A stretch of DNA of 64,000 bases, from the NCBI GenBank assembly GCA_022841475.1, contig JALHRJ010000003.1, forward strand, positions 1-64,000, given 5' to 3'. The DNA is from Cyclobacteriaceae bacterium. Its GTDB lineage: Bacteria > Bacteroidota > Bacteroidia > Cytophagales > Cyclobacteriaceae. How positions within the stretch are numbered: the stretch's first letter is position 1; each line of letters begins with the position of its first letter. The notes below the pieces were generated by a model. The model saw nothing but the letters and a program-made list of their open reading frames with translations. It was not told the DNA's origin and did no database searches. The translations under genes and the position numbers were made by a program. Below, one piece after another: positions 25,101 through 32,492 of the stretch.

Positions 25101-27252
25101 CAATGGAGTTTGACCCTGCATTGAACGACCCGCTTGAAAGCGTAAGAATGCCATTTATGGTTATGTTACTACCCAAGGAAAGAGTACCCGATCCTGATTT
25201 TGATAAGTTAGCTAATGCTGTGGTGTTAGTTGGCAATTCAGGCCCTGTAGTTATGGTACCTGTTGTGTAAACTACGTTATAAGGGTCTAAGGTATTTGCC
25301 AGGTTTGAACTGATAGTTCCCCCTGACCTAGTAACGGTGCCACCCGAAGCTATCGAAATACCAGTTCCATTGGTGAAGGTTCCGGAGTTTAGATTAAGGT
25401 TGGTGATTGTAGTAGTTGATGATGTTATAAAACTGGTACTTGCTCTAGCAAGTGTTAGCGTACCCAATGCGCCACCTGCCAAACCTACATCAGTAGGTAA
25501 TGTGCCTGCACCATCAATAATAATTGTTGAGGAGGCTGTAGCAGAAAGATCACCCGGTGTTGCAGGACCATAGGCCCCACTGATTGTTAACGTATTCGCG
25601 GCTATTGCCAATACTCCAGCCGTATGGGTAAATGTTCCCACGATGGTAAGGTTACCACCTAACGTTACCAGCCCAGAACCACCCGTACGATTTAAGGTAA
25701 AGTTGTTGAGTTGCGTTGTGCCGTTGAAGGTAAGCGTACCGAAGTCACCTGTGCCTCCTATAACGAGATTGGAGGAAGGCCCACCCACTAATCCACCAGA
25801 ACCGGACACCGTACCATTAATGGTAAGTGTTTGTGCGCCTATTGACAAACTTCCAGAGGCGAGGGTAAGTGTGCGTAGCGCAACAATATCCAAGCTAGTG
25901 CTTAACGTTACGCCACTGGTATTGTTGATCGTTAAATTGACATCGCTCCCGGAAGGAAAACCATTTCCAATAAATTGCGCACCCGAACCATTATAGATGA
26001 TAGTAGAATTACTTGCGAAGCTGCGGGTGCCGCTTATTCTGAGATTTCCGTCTGCGGTTCCAGTTTGAAGAGCGCCTCCCGCAGCTGTGGAGCCTACTTG
26101 CATAGTTCCATTTAAGGTAAAGGTACCACCACCGCCAATAAAATTTGAACCTGAAAGCGTTAGTGTAGAAAGCGATGCCACAGAATAATTTACATTACCT
26201 GCTGGCACTATCGTGGAAGTAAATACCTTGGTGGAAGCACCTATAAAGTTGACATTTCCGATACCGCCATTCACAAACAAATCACCACCCGAATGGGTAT
26301 AATTTCCCTGAATATTTAGGTTTGCAGTTCCGGAAGTTGCTGACAAATCGATCTGGCCGGAGCCAGAAAGTATAAATTCACCGGTTATATTTACTGTCAG
26401 ATCCTGATCATCGGCCATTTGAACATATCCACCCGAGACTTCAAAATTCCCAGAGATATTCCAGGTACTCGGGCCAGCATCACCTGAGGCAAACCCAATA
26501 ACACCCCCCGTGACTTCAAGACTGCCTCCAATATTGAGCGTAGTACCTGCCCCGCCCGATGAATAAAAGATCGCGTCAATTCCGGTATCAACTACTCTGA
26601 AATCTCCATTTAAGGTTGAGGGTAACCCTCCCAATGAAATTGTTTGGTCCTGACCAGGAGCATTCCAAACAAAATTACCGAACGTTTGACTTAAGCCTAG
26701 TGGAGGGGTTGAATTTCCAGTAGTATAACCAACTATGTTTACCGTTGAATTTGCATTCCATCCCGCTGCGGGAATAGTGCCACCATCCACAAACTGATGA
26801 AAATAATTTGATCCAGCATTGAATGTTAGTTTGGCAGAAGTTAACCCCGTAAATGTACCATTGTTATTGAGGGCACCATTCACCACAACATTTCTATTGG
26901 GAATTCCCCCAAATGCTATGGTGCCATTATTCGTTAAGTCACCGCCCGCATCCACTGTTATTTCATTGCCAGCCCCATTCGCCAATGTGAGTATAATGGA
27001 GGGATCTACTATGAGTGTGCCGCCACTTTGAATTGTTACCTGATCGATGGTAAGATTAGCTGTAATATTGATGATGTGACCATTAGCAATAAGAACTGAG
27101 GATGAATTGGCTACTGTTGGAACTGTATTCGGAGACCATGATAACGGATCATTCCATGCCCCGCTGCCAGCTCCTGAAGATGTAATTGTTTGAGCCCATG
27201 CACCACTTACCAGAAGAAAAGAAATAGCAACCGACAGTAATGTTCTCATCAT
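22195..27252 (-). CDS. Large secreted surface protein with type IX secretion sorting domain
   Basis: The 1685-residue product starts with a signal peptide (LLSVAISFLLVSGAWAQ). Residues about 25-1000 are low-complexity beta repeats rich in Gly, Ser, Thr and Asn, of the form FNGTTSISGSAVPTF, NLVNNGTLNAGSA or FSGTTSISGS. This suggests a long beta-solenoid or adhesin stalk. A conserved region follows around residues 1040-1330 (GRGYALFVRANV, WNLVGNPYPSTINWDAA). Then come Ig-like segments and a C-terminal T9SS type A domain beginning ITVYPNPVVDELIIQG and ending AGLYLIKLIGSNN. It is probably exported through the outer membrane and attached at the surface. The repeats look internally duplicated. It is translationally coupled to the small exosortase-substrate-like gene. 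Confidence 0.9.
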   Translation of the reverse strand: MMRTLLSVAISFLLVSGAWAQTITSSGAGSGAWNDPLSWSPNTVPTVANSSSVLIANGHIINITANLTIDQVTIQSGGTLIVDPSIILTLANGAGNEITVDAGGDLTNNGTIAFGGIPNRNVVVNGALNNNGTFTGLTSAKLTFNAGSNYFHQFVDGGTIPAAGWNANSTVNIVGYTTGNSTPPLGLSQTFGNFVWNAPGQDQTISLGGLPSTLNGDFRVVDTGIDAIFYSSGGAGTTLNIGGSLEVTGGVIGFASGDAGPSTWNISGNFEVSGGYVQMADDQDLTVNITGEFILSGSGQIDLSATSGTANLNIQGNYTHSGGDLFVNGGIGNVNFIGASTKVFTSTIVPAGNVNYSVASLSTLTLSGSNFIGGGGTFTLNGTMQVGSTAAGGALQTGTADGNLRISGTRSFASNSTIIYNGSGAQFIGNGFPSGSDVNLTINNTSGVTLSTSLDIVALRTLTLASGSLSIGAQTLTINGTVSGSGGLVGGPSSNLVIGGTGDFGTLTFNGTTQLNNFTLNRTGGSGLVTLGGNLTIVGTFTHTAGVLAIAANTLTISGAYGPATPGDLSATASSTIIIDGAGTLPTDVGLAGGALGTLTLARASTSFITSSTTTITNLNLNSGTFTNGTGISIASGGTVTRSGGTISSNLANTLDPYNVVYTTGTITTGPELPTNTTALANLSKSGSGTLSLGSNITINGILTLSSGSFNAGSNSIDLKGNFVSSASSTLTSSAITFSGTTSISGSAVPTFGSITVTGSLTPSSNFQINGNLVNNGTLNAGSATTTFGGSTTISGSSTSSFNNVIITGVLTAPVGNFNVAGTWTNNGTFNRGVATNTVTFNGNSSISGTTATTFSGITITGILNAPTNLSLAGNFTNNGTFNRGSGTVVFAGTSIQNIQGSAVTDFNNITVTNSTGGPPEVQVQSNQNLRGVLTLAANSQFDADGSGNTAVFTLVSSADDPTIDAAIAALPTGASVTGNVTVQRHMSIEGANSGRIYRYISSPVQTPAVSQIQSEIPITGSFTGSSACSGCGSTQSMFLYDESVITDTNGDTFTDFNDGYVDFPNAANSETLTNGRGYALFVRANVAPISSAGSARWDVRAPINSGTINFNSFVSFTSSGTLANDGWNLVGNPYPSTINWDAAGWTKTGITNAIYMRDNGEVSPIYASYVGGVGANGGTQFIATGQAFFVKSDGGPIDFQATESVKAAGTQTSFFREGAPNDILRIALKKDGITDETVIRFKEEATNNFDSNWDAYKLKNAVFNLSSITGDTKYAINALSPFSCSAVVSLDVSEAPVGTYNLQFSEFDSFDETMVIQLIDEFLGEIINVRTQSDYPFEVTSELDSQGARFKLAFSLANVDNTIVPQGPAELCGTASYSITLPSSEAGVTYYASLNGTTISDNVVGTGNSLAIGIDETKLALGENDMLVYAKRSTCDAVPMMESLVVTKDDIYQIQATTGGSACQEGSVTLSAVGAPENGSYNWYESISSIEPISGVSGNTYATPVLDKTKTYYVSAVNALGCEGERTEVKAEVVKYDEILITETAYGVLTSSYPSGNVWYFNDVVIPGATGQSITATESGVYKAEVTVGACKTIDSYEFVVTGLEDESLGITVYPNPVVDELIIQGLNKVKVITIVSNTGLQLQTLEVSESSAKINMTNYPAGLYLIKLIGSNNAVSTFKVIKK

Positions 27253-27275
27253 AGGTTTTAACTTATACTAATTGG

Positions 27276-27283
27276 CAAAGCTA
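27276..27283 (-). promoter_or_regulatory. Likely -7 promoter box of the surface-protein operon
   Basis: On the minus strand the sequence is TAGCTTTG, a perfect match to TAnnTTTG, the Bacteroidota -7 element. It lies 23 bases before the start codon at 27252. A clear -33 TTG/TTTG box at the usual distance is not evident. Confidence 0.5.
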
Positions 27284-27392
27284 TCCAAAAATGATCAATT
27301 TAAATAGAAAACTCAAGTTAAATACCAGCTAACTGAAGGCATGTAACCGGAGTTCATCATTCTTTTCATCTTAGCTCACACGTATTGTTAAT

Positions 27393-28484
27393 CTATGCGT
27401 CAATCGTGACGATTGAATTGACTGCCTTTTCGTTAAAAAAAGCACTTGGCAAGCATATTATCTCATCAAATAATTGCTCCGCTATTCCGATTGAAAACAC
27501 TGGAAATCTCGATAAATGGGCCATTTTGTGTAGTGGATTCCAACCAGGCCGGGTTTCAATGCCTTGATTTACAAGCACTTTTAACCAGTCCCTTCGCCCT
27601 TTTTTATCCTTATAGCGAAATGAAGACAGCCAGCGACTGGCCACATCACCCGAAAGAGGCTGGGTCCAAGTAATTGCGGGGTGGTCTTTGAAAGCCTTGC
27701 AATATGCTGTGAAGATTTCCTGACGGCTAGCGACCAGCCGGTCTGCTTTTGGAAGTTGCAACAAGCCATAAGCTGCTGTTAGTGGACTCATGCGATAGTT
27801 GAATCCCACCTCGTTAAAGAGATAGTAAGGTTTAGGCAACCGGGCCTGTGAAGCCAGCAGCCGGGCCCGCTTTTCCCATTTTGTATTTGACGTAGTAAGT
27901 AAGCCACCACCAAACGCGGTAACGGTTTTGTTACTATTGAAGGAAAAAATACCCATATCTCCGACAGTACCGCACGGTCTTCCTTGTATCGAAGCCCCCC
28001 AGGCTTCTGCTGCATCTTCGATCACCGGCACCTTGTATTTTTTTGCCAGCGTCATGATGTTCGCCATATCTGCCGGCACCCCATAATTGTGAACCACGAT
28101 GATGGCTTTGATACGCTGTGACCGGGCGTTAAATTTTCTCAAAGCTTGTTCGAGTAATTCAGGACAAAGATTCCAGGTGGTTTCCTCACTGTCAATCCAC
28201 ACCGGCTTTGCTCCAAGATACAGGACTGGATTAACGGAAGCTACATAGGAGAAAGTAGGAACAACCACCATATCACCGGGGCCAATGCCGAGTGCAGCCA
28301 AGGCAAGGTGCAGTGCAGCTGTACCGGATGATACTGCTACCACTGGTCTATTAAGAAGTTGTGACGAAGCCAGCTTTTCAAAATCAACTACGAGGTCTTC
28401 GTGGTTGCGGTGCTGGTATTTCAGCAACACCGCGTGCAGGCCGTGTGCATCAATTTGATTATAGGATAATGGATGTTTATACAC
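27393..28484 (-). CDS. DegT/DnrJ/EryC1-family PLP aminotransferase
   Basis: Sugar aminotransferase of the DegT fold. Markers are the SSGTAALHLALAALG phosphate-binding segment, the conserved EDAAEAWGA with the Asp that contacts the PLP ring, and the Schiff-base Lys at about residue 186 in SFNSNKTVTAFGGG. The protein also contains NEVGFNYRMSPLTAAYG, typical of the family. It would move an amino group to a 4-keto (or 3-keto) nucleotide sugar. It overlaps the XrtF-partner gene by 8 bases, ending the overlapping set acetyltransferase / XrtF / partner / aminotransferase. Aminotransferase plus NeuD/PglD-like acetyltransferase suggests synthesis of an N-acetylated amino sugar. Confidence 0.92.
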   Translation of the reverse strand: MYKHPLSYNQIDAHGLHAVLLKYQHRNHEDLVVDFEKLASSQLLNRPVVAVSSGTAALHLALAALGIGPGDMVVVPTFSYVASVNPVLYLGAKPVWIDSEETTWNLCPELLEQALRKFNARSQRIKAIIVVHNYGVPADMANIMTLAKKYKVPVIEDAAEAWGASIQGRPCGTVGDMGIFSFNSNKTVTAFGGGLLTTSNTKWEKRARLLASQARLPKPYYLFNEVGFNYRMSPLTAAYGLLQLPKADRLVASRQEIFTAYCKAFKDHPAITWTQPLSGDVASRWLSSFRYKDKKGRRDWLKVLVNQGIETRPGWNPLHKMAHLSRFPVFSIGIAEQLFDEIICLPSAFFNEKAVNSIVTIDA

Positions 28485-28905
28485 GCTTGCCGGTAGTTAC
28501 TTTCTGATAATAAAATCCAATGATCAAGATAATCATCAGTAGTGGATTTACAATCATGCGATGAATTTGCGATAAAAGTGGAGAAGAAATTTCTGATGCT
28601 CCCTCGAGGTTTAACTTGACAACAAAATAGATGGGAAGAATAAAAAACAACTCTACCAGGAATACAACAAATGCTGCAGCGAGGTATTTCATTTCCCCAA
28701 ACAAACTCCAAATCAACAGCATGCATGCGCCATCGTTGATGATTAGCCGGATTGTGCGGTTGATGATAAAAACCGTGTAAGAATGACTGATTGACAGATT
28801 CTCAGAGAGTAGGGCATTCAATATCCCCACGTAACTTATCTGCTGAAATACATAAACCAACAGCAAGATCAACATGGCAATTATTATACCCGAATACCGC
28901 TTCAT
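28477..28905 (-). CDS. Exosortase F system-associated membrane protein
   Basis: This 142-residue protein has four predicted TM helices: near 7-27, 45-68, 70-95 and 115-132. Its position directly after xrtF with an ATGA overlap (28902-28905), its length and its pattern (YSGIIIAMLILLLVYVFQ at the start, then FFILPIYFVVKLNLEG) fit the partner protein that accompanies XrtF in Flavobacteriia and Cytophagia. Its job is unknown; a role in assisting the exosortase or in moving its substrate has been presumed from co-occurrence. Confidence 0.8.
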   Translation of the reverse strand: MKRYSGIIIAMLILLLVYVFQQISYVGILNALLSENLSISHSYTVFIINRTIRLIINDGACMLLIWSLFGEMKYLAAAFVVFLVELFFILPIYFVVKLNLEGASEISSPLLSQIHRMIVNPLLMIILIIGFYYQKVTTGKRV

Positions 28906-29450
28906 GACTGCCGCGATTTAATTATTCCTTTCAGTGAAACCCCACTTACCTTTTCAATCCAACACCACCAGAGGATAAACACAATCAGATAAATGGCAGC
29001 CGTGAATAAATACTTATGGATGTAATAAAAATATTGCCGCCAGTACTCGGCTACATAATAAAGCAAGACAACACGTGCCAGATTAGCGATATAAATTAAC
29101 ACGAGGCCCAACGGAAGAAACCAGGCTAACTTTTTCCAACTCCCTTTAAAGGCAAACAAAAAAGCAATAAATACAATCATCACGTTGATGCTGTTGCAGC
29201 CTTCGAAAACACCTAATGCACTTCGCCCATCTTTGATGATTGAAACTGTAGGAGTGCCTGCTTTGGGTAATGTTTGCGTTTGTTCTCCGAATAGATTAAG
29301 GATGTATGACGTTTGCTTCGTTATCAATACCGTTGCCGAATCAGCTTCCTTACCATAAGTGGAAATCCAAACTCCGTAAATAACATTCAGCCCAATGTAA
29401 AGTCCGAGGAAGACACCGAGAAACCGAAAAGCAGGTATAAATTCTTTCAT
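28902..29450 (-). CDS. xrtF: Exosortase family protein XrtF
   Basis: This is a polytopic membrane protein of 182 residues. The three exosortase catalytic residues are visible: Cys85 in VFEGCNSINV, Arg126 in IANLARVVLL and His145 in YYIHKYL, each at the end of a membrane segment. Exosortases cut C-terminal sorting signals and are thought to transfer the protein to an envelope glycan or lipid carrier. The length and layout fit the Bacteroidota type XrtF. It overlaps the acetyltransferase upstream and its partner downstream by 4 bases each. A candidate substrate, the 65-residue protein at 22001-22198, lies in the adjacent operon. Confidence 0.88.
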   Translation of the reverse strand: MKEFIPAFRFLGVFLGLYIGLNVIYGVWISTYGKEADSATVLITKQTSYILNLFGEQTQTLPKAGTPTVSIIKDGRSALGVFEGCNSINVMIVFIAFLFAFKGSWKKLAWFLPLGLVLIYIANLARVVLLYYVAEYWRQYFYYIHKYLFTAAIYLIVFILWWCWIEKVSGVSLKGIIKSRQS

Positions 29451-30091
29451 CCCAAATTCTTTATACGGGCAGGCACACCCATGACCGTAGTTTGTGAAGA
29501 CACATTCTTTGTTACGATAGCTCCAGCTCCGATTCGTGCCCCTTCCCCAATGTGAATGTGTTGCAATACAGAGGCCCCGGTGCCAATCAGCACAGACTTT
29601 TCTATTTGTACAAAGCCGGAGATATGTACACCGGGCATTATGGATGAATAACTTCCAATCTTTACATCATGGCCGATGGTGGAGTTTAAGTTAATCAACA
29701 CATGTTCTCCAACCTGAATATGGATCGTTAAATGGCACCCGGCCGTAATCATCGTGCCGGCTCCTAACTGTATTTCCATTCCTAGGGTTGCAGCCGGATG
29801 AATCAATACCGGATAGCTGATATGATGGTTTTTGATTTTGCTGACTACACCAGATTTAATTGAAGGATCCCCGATGGCAATCACGACATTTAGAGGATAA
29901 TTTATCTTATTTAATTCTGAAACTTTACCCAACACCAGATGACTTGCTATTTTTTGTCCGACAGTTTGCGCATCATCATAAAAGCCGACCACGTTCCAGG
30001 TTAATTCCTTTTGGTTGATCTGATGAATGAGCACGGCAATCTCCTTACCCAGCCCACCAGCGCCTACAATAGCAATGTCTTTTGCACTCAT
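29447..30091 (-). CDS. NeuD/PglD-family sugar O/N-acyltransferase
   Basis: The first 75 residues are a Rossmann-like nucleotide-binding domain (KDIAIVGAGGLGKEIAVLIH). The rest is a left-handed beta-helix of hexapeptide repeats (ITAGCHLTIHIQVGEHVLIN, IGSYSSIMPGVHISG, IGEGARIGAGAIVTKNV) ending in GVPARIK. His in STIGHDVKIG is the usual catalytic base. PglD-type enzymes acetylate the 4-amino group of UDP-4-amino-sugars using acetyl-CoA. With a DegT aminotransferase in the same transcript, and CapD, this could complete a bacillosamine-like diacetamido sugar. That pathway is inferred. Confidence 0.88.
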   Translation of the reverse strand: MSAKDIAIVGAGGLGKEIAVLIHQINQKELTWNVVGFYDDAQTVGQKIASHLVLGKVSELNKINYPLNVVIAIGDPSIKSGVVSKIKNHHISYPVLIHPAATLGMEIQLGAGTMITAGCHLTIHIQVGEHVLINLNSTIGHDVKIGSYSSIMPGVHISGFVQIEKSVLIGTGASVLQHIHIGEGARIGAGAIVTKNVSSQTTVMGVPARIKNLG

Positions 30092-30189
30092 ATAGAAAAG
30101 TGGAAAGTTAGAGGTTTAAAGTTGAAAGTTAAAAGCTGGTTACTGGTCGCTAGTTACTGGTTACTAGTCACTGGTTGCAGGATGCTGGC
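30092..30189. repeat. Low-complexity dispersed strings
   Basis: The gap is made of repeated short strings: aaagttgaaagttaaaag, then ctggttactggtcgctagtt, continuing with actagtcactggttg. The same strings recur at 33228-33250 (inside a gene), 36240-36340 and 36700-37260. No gene is visible. Confidence 0.7.
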
Positions 30190-30831
30190 TTAACCGGTAA
30201 ATTTTTCTTCGTTCAAGGAAGTATCTTGTTTGAAGGATAGCGCCAATAGAAATGTTTTGAATAAGATCGTTAGATCAAGCCAAAAGGAGCAGCGGTTGAT
30301 GTACTCGACATCGAATTTGAATTTCTCAGGCCATGAAAGGTTATTCTTGCCGCTTACCTGCGCCAAACCAGTAATGCCGGGATGCACCTGATGCCGTTTA
30401 TTTTGTTCGGCAGAAAACAAGTTGGCATATTCTACTGGCAAAGGTCTCGGACCTACCAAGGACATTTCTCCCCGCAAGACATTCCAGAGTTGGGGAAGTT
30501 CATCGAGGTTGGAGGCACGGAGGATATTTCCCCAAAAAAATTTTCGTTGTTGCAATGTTTTGCTTGTGTCGTTAGACAGTGTTCGGAATTTCCAAAGCAT
30601 AAAGTGCCGACCATTTTTACCAATACGTTGGTGTTTGAAAAAGATGGGGAAATGGCCCGTTATAATATAGCCCAATACAATCAGTATCATCATTAACCCA
30701 ACGGGGATCAGGATGACCAATGTTAAAAGGTAGTCGAGTGCGGGCTTGATGTAGGTTTGATAGGACAATCTGAGTAGCTGATTTAAGTGCAAACTTAAAG
30801 AATTATAGAGGACCTCACCCCTGCCCCTCAC
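30190..30831 (-). CDS. Polyprenyl-phosphate sugar-1-phosphate transferase (PglC/WcaJ type), first of two
   Basis: This is an initiating glycosyltransferase that moves a sugar-1-phosphate onto undecaprenyl phosphate. One membrane segment (about 31-54) is followed by the catalytic domain with QRIGKNGRHFMLWKFRTL, the Asp-Glu pair in LDELPQLWNVLRG, MSLVGPRPLP and GITGLAQVSGKNNLSW. The first 10 residues are encoded by a C-rich dispersed repeat and the start is a GTG inside that repeat. The true start could be another non-ATG codon closer to LNQLLRLSYQT. The upstream gene, 78 bases away, encodes a second enzyme of the same class. Confidence 0.87.
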   Translation of the reverse strand: MRGRGEVLYNSLSLHLNQLLRLSYQTYIKPALDYLLTLVILIPVGLMMILIVLGYIITGHFPIFFKHQRIGKNGRHFMLWKFRTLSNDTSKTLQQRKFFWGNILRASNLDELPQLWNVLRGEMSLVGPRPLPVEYANLFSAEQNKRHQVHPGITGLAQVSGKNNLSWPEKFKFDVEYINRCSFWLDLTILFKTFLLALSFKQDTSLNEEKFTG

Positions 30832-30890
30832 CCCCTACCCCCTCTCCCCAGGGAGAGGGGAAGATTGATTTTAATGCATGAGGTTAATTT
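30812..30890. repeat. C-rich/G-rich hairpin repeat, copy 1
   Basis: A string ctcacccctgcccctcaccc followed by ctctccccagggagagggg, then aagattgattttaatgcatg. The ctctccccagggagag part folds into a tight hairpin. Related copies lie at 31771, 34113, 34157, 34341 and 36643. This copy supplies the GTG start codon of the downstream sugar transferase frame. Confidence 0.8.
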
Positions 30891-30909
30891 AGAATTATTT
30901 GATGTTGAT

Positions 30910-31509
30910 TTATTTTCTATTTGCAACAATCAGCCAAATTGTTTGTGTAATGATTTTCAGGTCGATCCAGAAGGACCGGGTTTCTATATATTTCAGATTG
31001 AGATTTAATTTTACAGGCATTATTTCACGAATATAGAAATTAATCGGGTCGGGCTTGCCCTCCAGTAATTCATTTTCATTTCTGAATTCTATGGAAGCAT
31101 AATCGGTGATACCGGGCTTAACTTCTATAACCCTTCGCTGCTCTGCAGAATAGAGATCGACAAATTTTTTTAGTTCGGGTCGGGGACCGACCAGGCTCAT
31201 GGTGCCCAGGGATACATTGATCAATTGCGGTAATTCATCCAACTTGAACTTACGCAGGTAATATCCCACACGCGTGATTCGCGGATCGCGGTTACCGACA
31301 GTAATTGCGGTCGATTTATCGGCTCCGGTTCGCATAGTTCGGAACTTGAAAAGCTTAAACGGTTTTCCACCCAGACCTACCCGTTCCTGTAAATAGAATA
31401 CTGGGCCAATGGAATCGAGTTTGATGATGATGGCAATCAAAATAAAAAAAGGGAAGAGGAAGAAGAGGCCGAGGGCAGAGATGAAGAGGTCAAAAAGTCG
31501 TTTGGACAT
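30910..31509 (-). CDS. Polyprenyl-phosphate sugar-1-phosphate transferase (PglC type), second
   Basis: The 199-residue product has an N-terminal membrane hairpin (LFDLFISALGLFFLFPFFIL), then ERVGLGGKPFKLFKFRTMRT. The catalytic Asp-Glu is in KLDELPQLINV, followed by MSLVGPRPEL and GITDYASIEFRNE. The sequence after the catalytic pair differs from that of the neighbouring enzyme, which suggests a different donor sugar. It is ATG-started and complete. Two initiating enzymes in one locus may mean two polysaccharides, or one being residual. Confidence 0.92.
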   Translation of the reverse strand: MSKRLFDLFISALGLFFLFPFFILIAIIIKLDSIGPVFYLQERVGLGGKPFKLFKFRTMRTGADKSTAITVGNRDPRITRVGYYLRKFKLDELPQLINVSLGTMSLVGPRPELKKFVDLYSAEQRRVIEVKPGITDYASIEFRNENELLEGKPDPINFYIREIMPVKLNLNLKYIETRSFWIDLKIITQTIWLIVANRK

Positions 31510-31770
31510 TTTTCACAAAAATGTGTGCCTCAAATGTAATCAGAATGCGAGTAACTCCCACAGCTTAGGATCTCTACCCTACACAACTTGGATGGACAAG
31601 TCAGAAGAGGAAGATTTTCAGAAGTCTCAATAAAGTGGGAAAAGTCAAATTAAAACAAATTTTTTTACTCTAACTTTTCTTTTGCCTGCACAAAAGAAAA
31701 GTAGCAAAACCCGCCTGACCGGTCGGGCAGGGAAAATAGAATGTAATCATAACTATTTGAGGGAGTGATA

Positions 31771-31806
31771 CCCTCACCTCTTATCCTCTCCCCAGGGAGA
31801 GGAAGA
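31771..31806. repeat. C-rich/G-rich hairpin repeat, copy 2
   Basis: Contains ccctcacctcttatcctctc followed by cccagggagagga. It is a shortened member of the family also present at 30812 and 36643. Confidence 0.7.
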
Positions 31807-31840
31807 TAATAAATGATTTTTGAAATAGTTTTGAGCTATC

Positions 31841-31949
31841 TATCAATCCAATGATAAGCTGATACCACTGCGTTTACAATGTATCCAATTTTGGCAGAGT
31901 CCAGTTCGGGATAGATGGGAAGGGAAATTTTCGCGGGCATAGGAATCGA
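31841..31949 (-). pseudogene. Fragment A of an aminotransferase 3' end
   Basis: The minus strand reads ISLPIYPELDSAKIGYIVNA then VVSAYHWID, in frame. It matches the end of the DegT enzyme at 32493-33704 (ISLPIYPELDSTKIDFIVKA, VVSAYHLIH). Upstream sequence diverges after about 35 codons and runs into a repeat. Confidence 0.82.
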
Positions 31950-32170
31950 AGACACCTCACCCCTGCCTTCACTGTAGTTCCGGCAGACATGCGGCCTTCT
32001 TCATTGGAAGAGATGCGACTCAGCTTTAATACTATGAGAAAAATTGAGAAAGGTATTATCAAACGTATTAGTAATAAAGGTTCCACCACGGGGGGATCCT
32101 TCGCTCTTCGCGCAATCCTACCAAGCTCAGGATTGAGTTATCTTTTCTTATTTCCTGTTTGAAAATATTG

Positions 32171-32320
32171 ATGATAATTGTAAGTGTCCATTACTGCTAT
32201 CACAATGTAATTGATTTGGCAGAGTCCAGTTCGGGATAAATGGGAAGGGAGATTTCGTGGGAATAGGAATTTAGGCTATGGGTAGTCAGTCATCATATAG
32301 CCGCGGTCGCGAAAGATTAG
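32171..32320 (-). pseudogene. Fragment B of an aminotransferase 3' end
   Basis: This second and more decayed copy still matches about 130 bases of the 3' end of the DegT gene at 32493-33704, including the stretch coding FRDRGYLMSDYP. It has lost frame through small deletions and carries a stop. Confidence 0.78.
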
Positions 32321-32492
32321 GAAGCGAATTTGCAAATCTTACTACTTATTGCTCCACGGCCCTACCTTCATATTCATTTCGGTAGGCAGGCGCATGGCCG
32401 CGTGATGGATTTCGGACTGCCGTCCTTCCGCACCCTCATCCATCCGCACCACCTGCGAAAGTACGAAGGTCCTTCATCCATCACTGGAAGTT

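Larger units (their letters stand above)
31510..32492. other. Non-coding mosaic of gene fragments and repeats
   Basis: No intact gene is seen. The stretch contains a C-rich/G-rich hairpin repeat (31771-31806), two degraded 3' ends of the aminotransferase gene that lies next to it (31841-31949 and 32171-32320), and an inverted-repeat region around 32400-32492 in which gtgatgga pairs with tccatcac. A 71-codon frame across 31874-32089 follows no known pattern. Confidence 0.75.

Noticed and set aside
24605-25270. 221-codon open frame on the plus strand inside the surface-protein gene
   Set aside because: It is the complement of the repetitive part of the T9SS cargo. Its content (many VPL, VKVP runs) mirrors the repeats and lacks any domain pattern, signal or promoter.
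27446-27673. Plus-strand frames over the aminotransferase 3' end
   Set aside because: The minus-strand gene is complete and conserved; these are shadows.
31874-32089. 71-codon frame in the non-coding mosaic
   Set aside because: It overlaps the aminotransferase fragment A in another frame and matches nothing.
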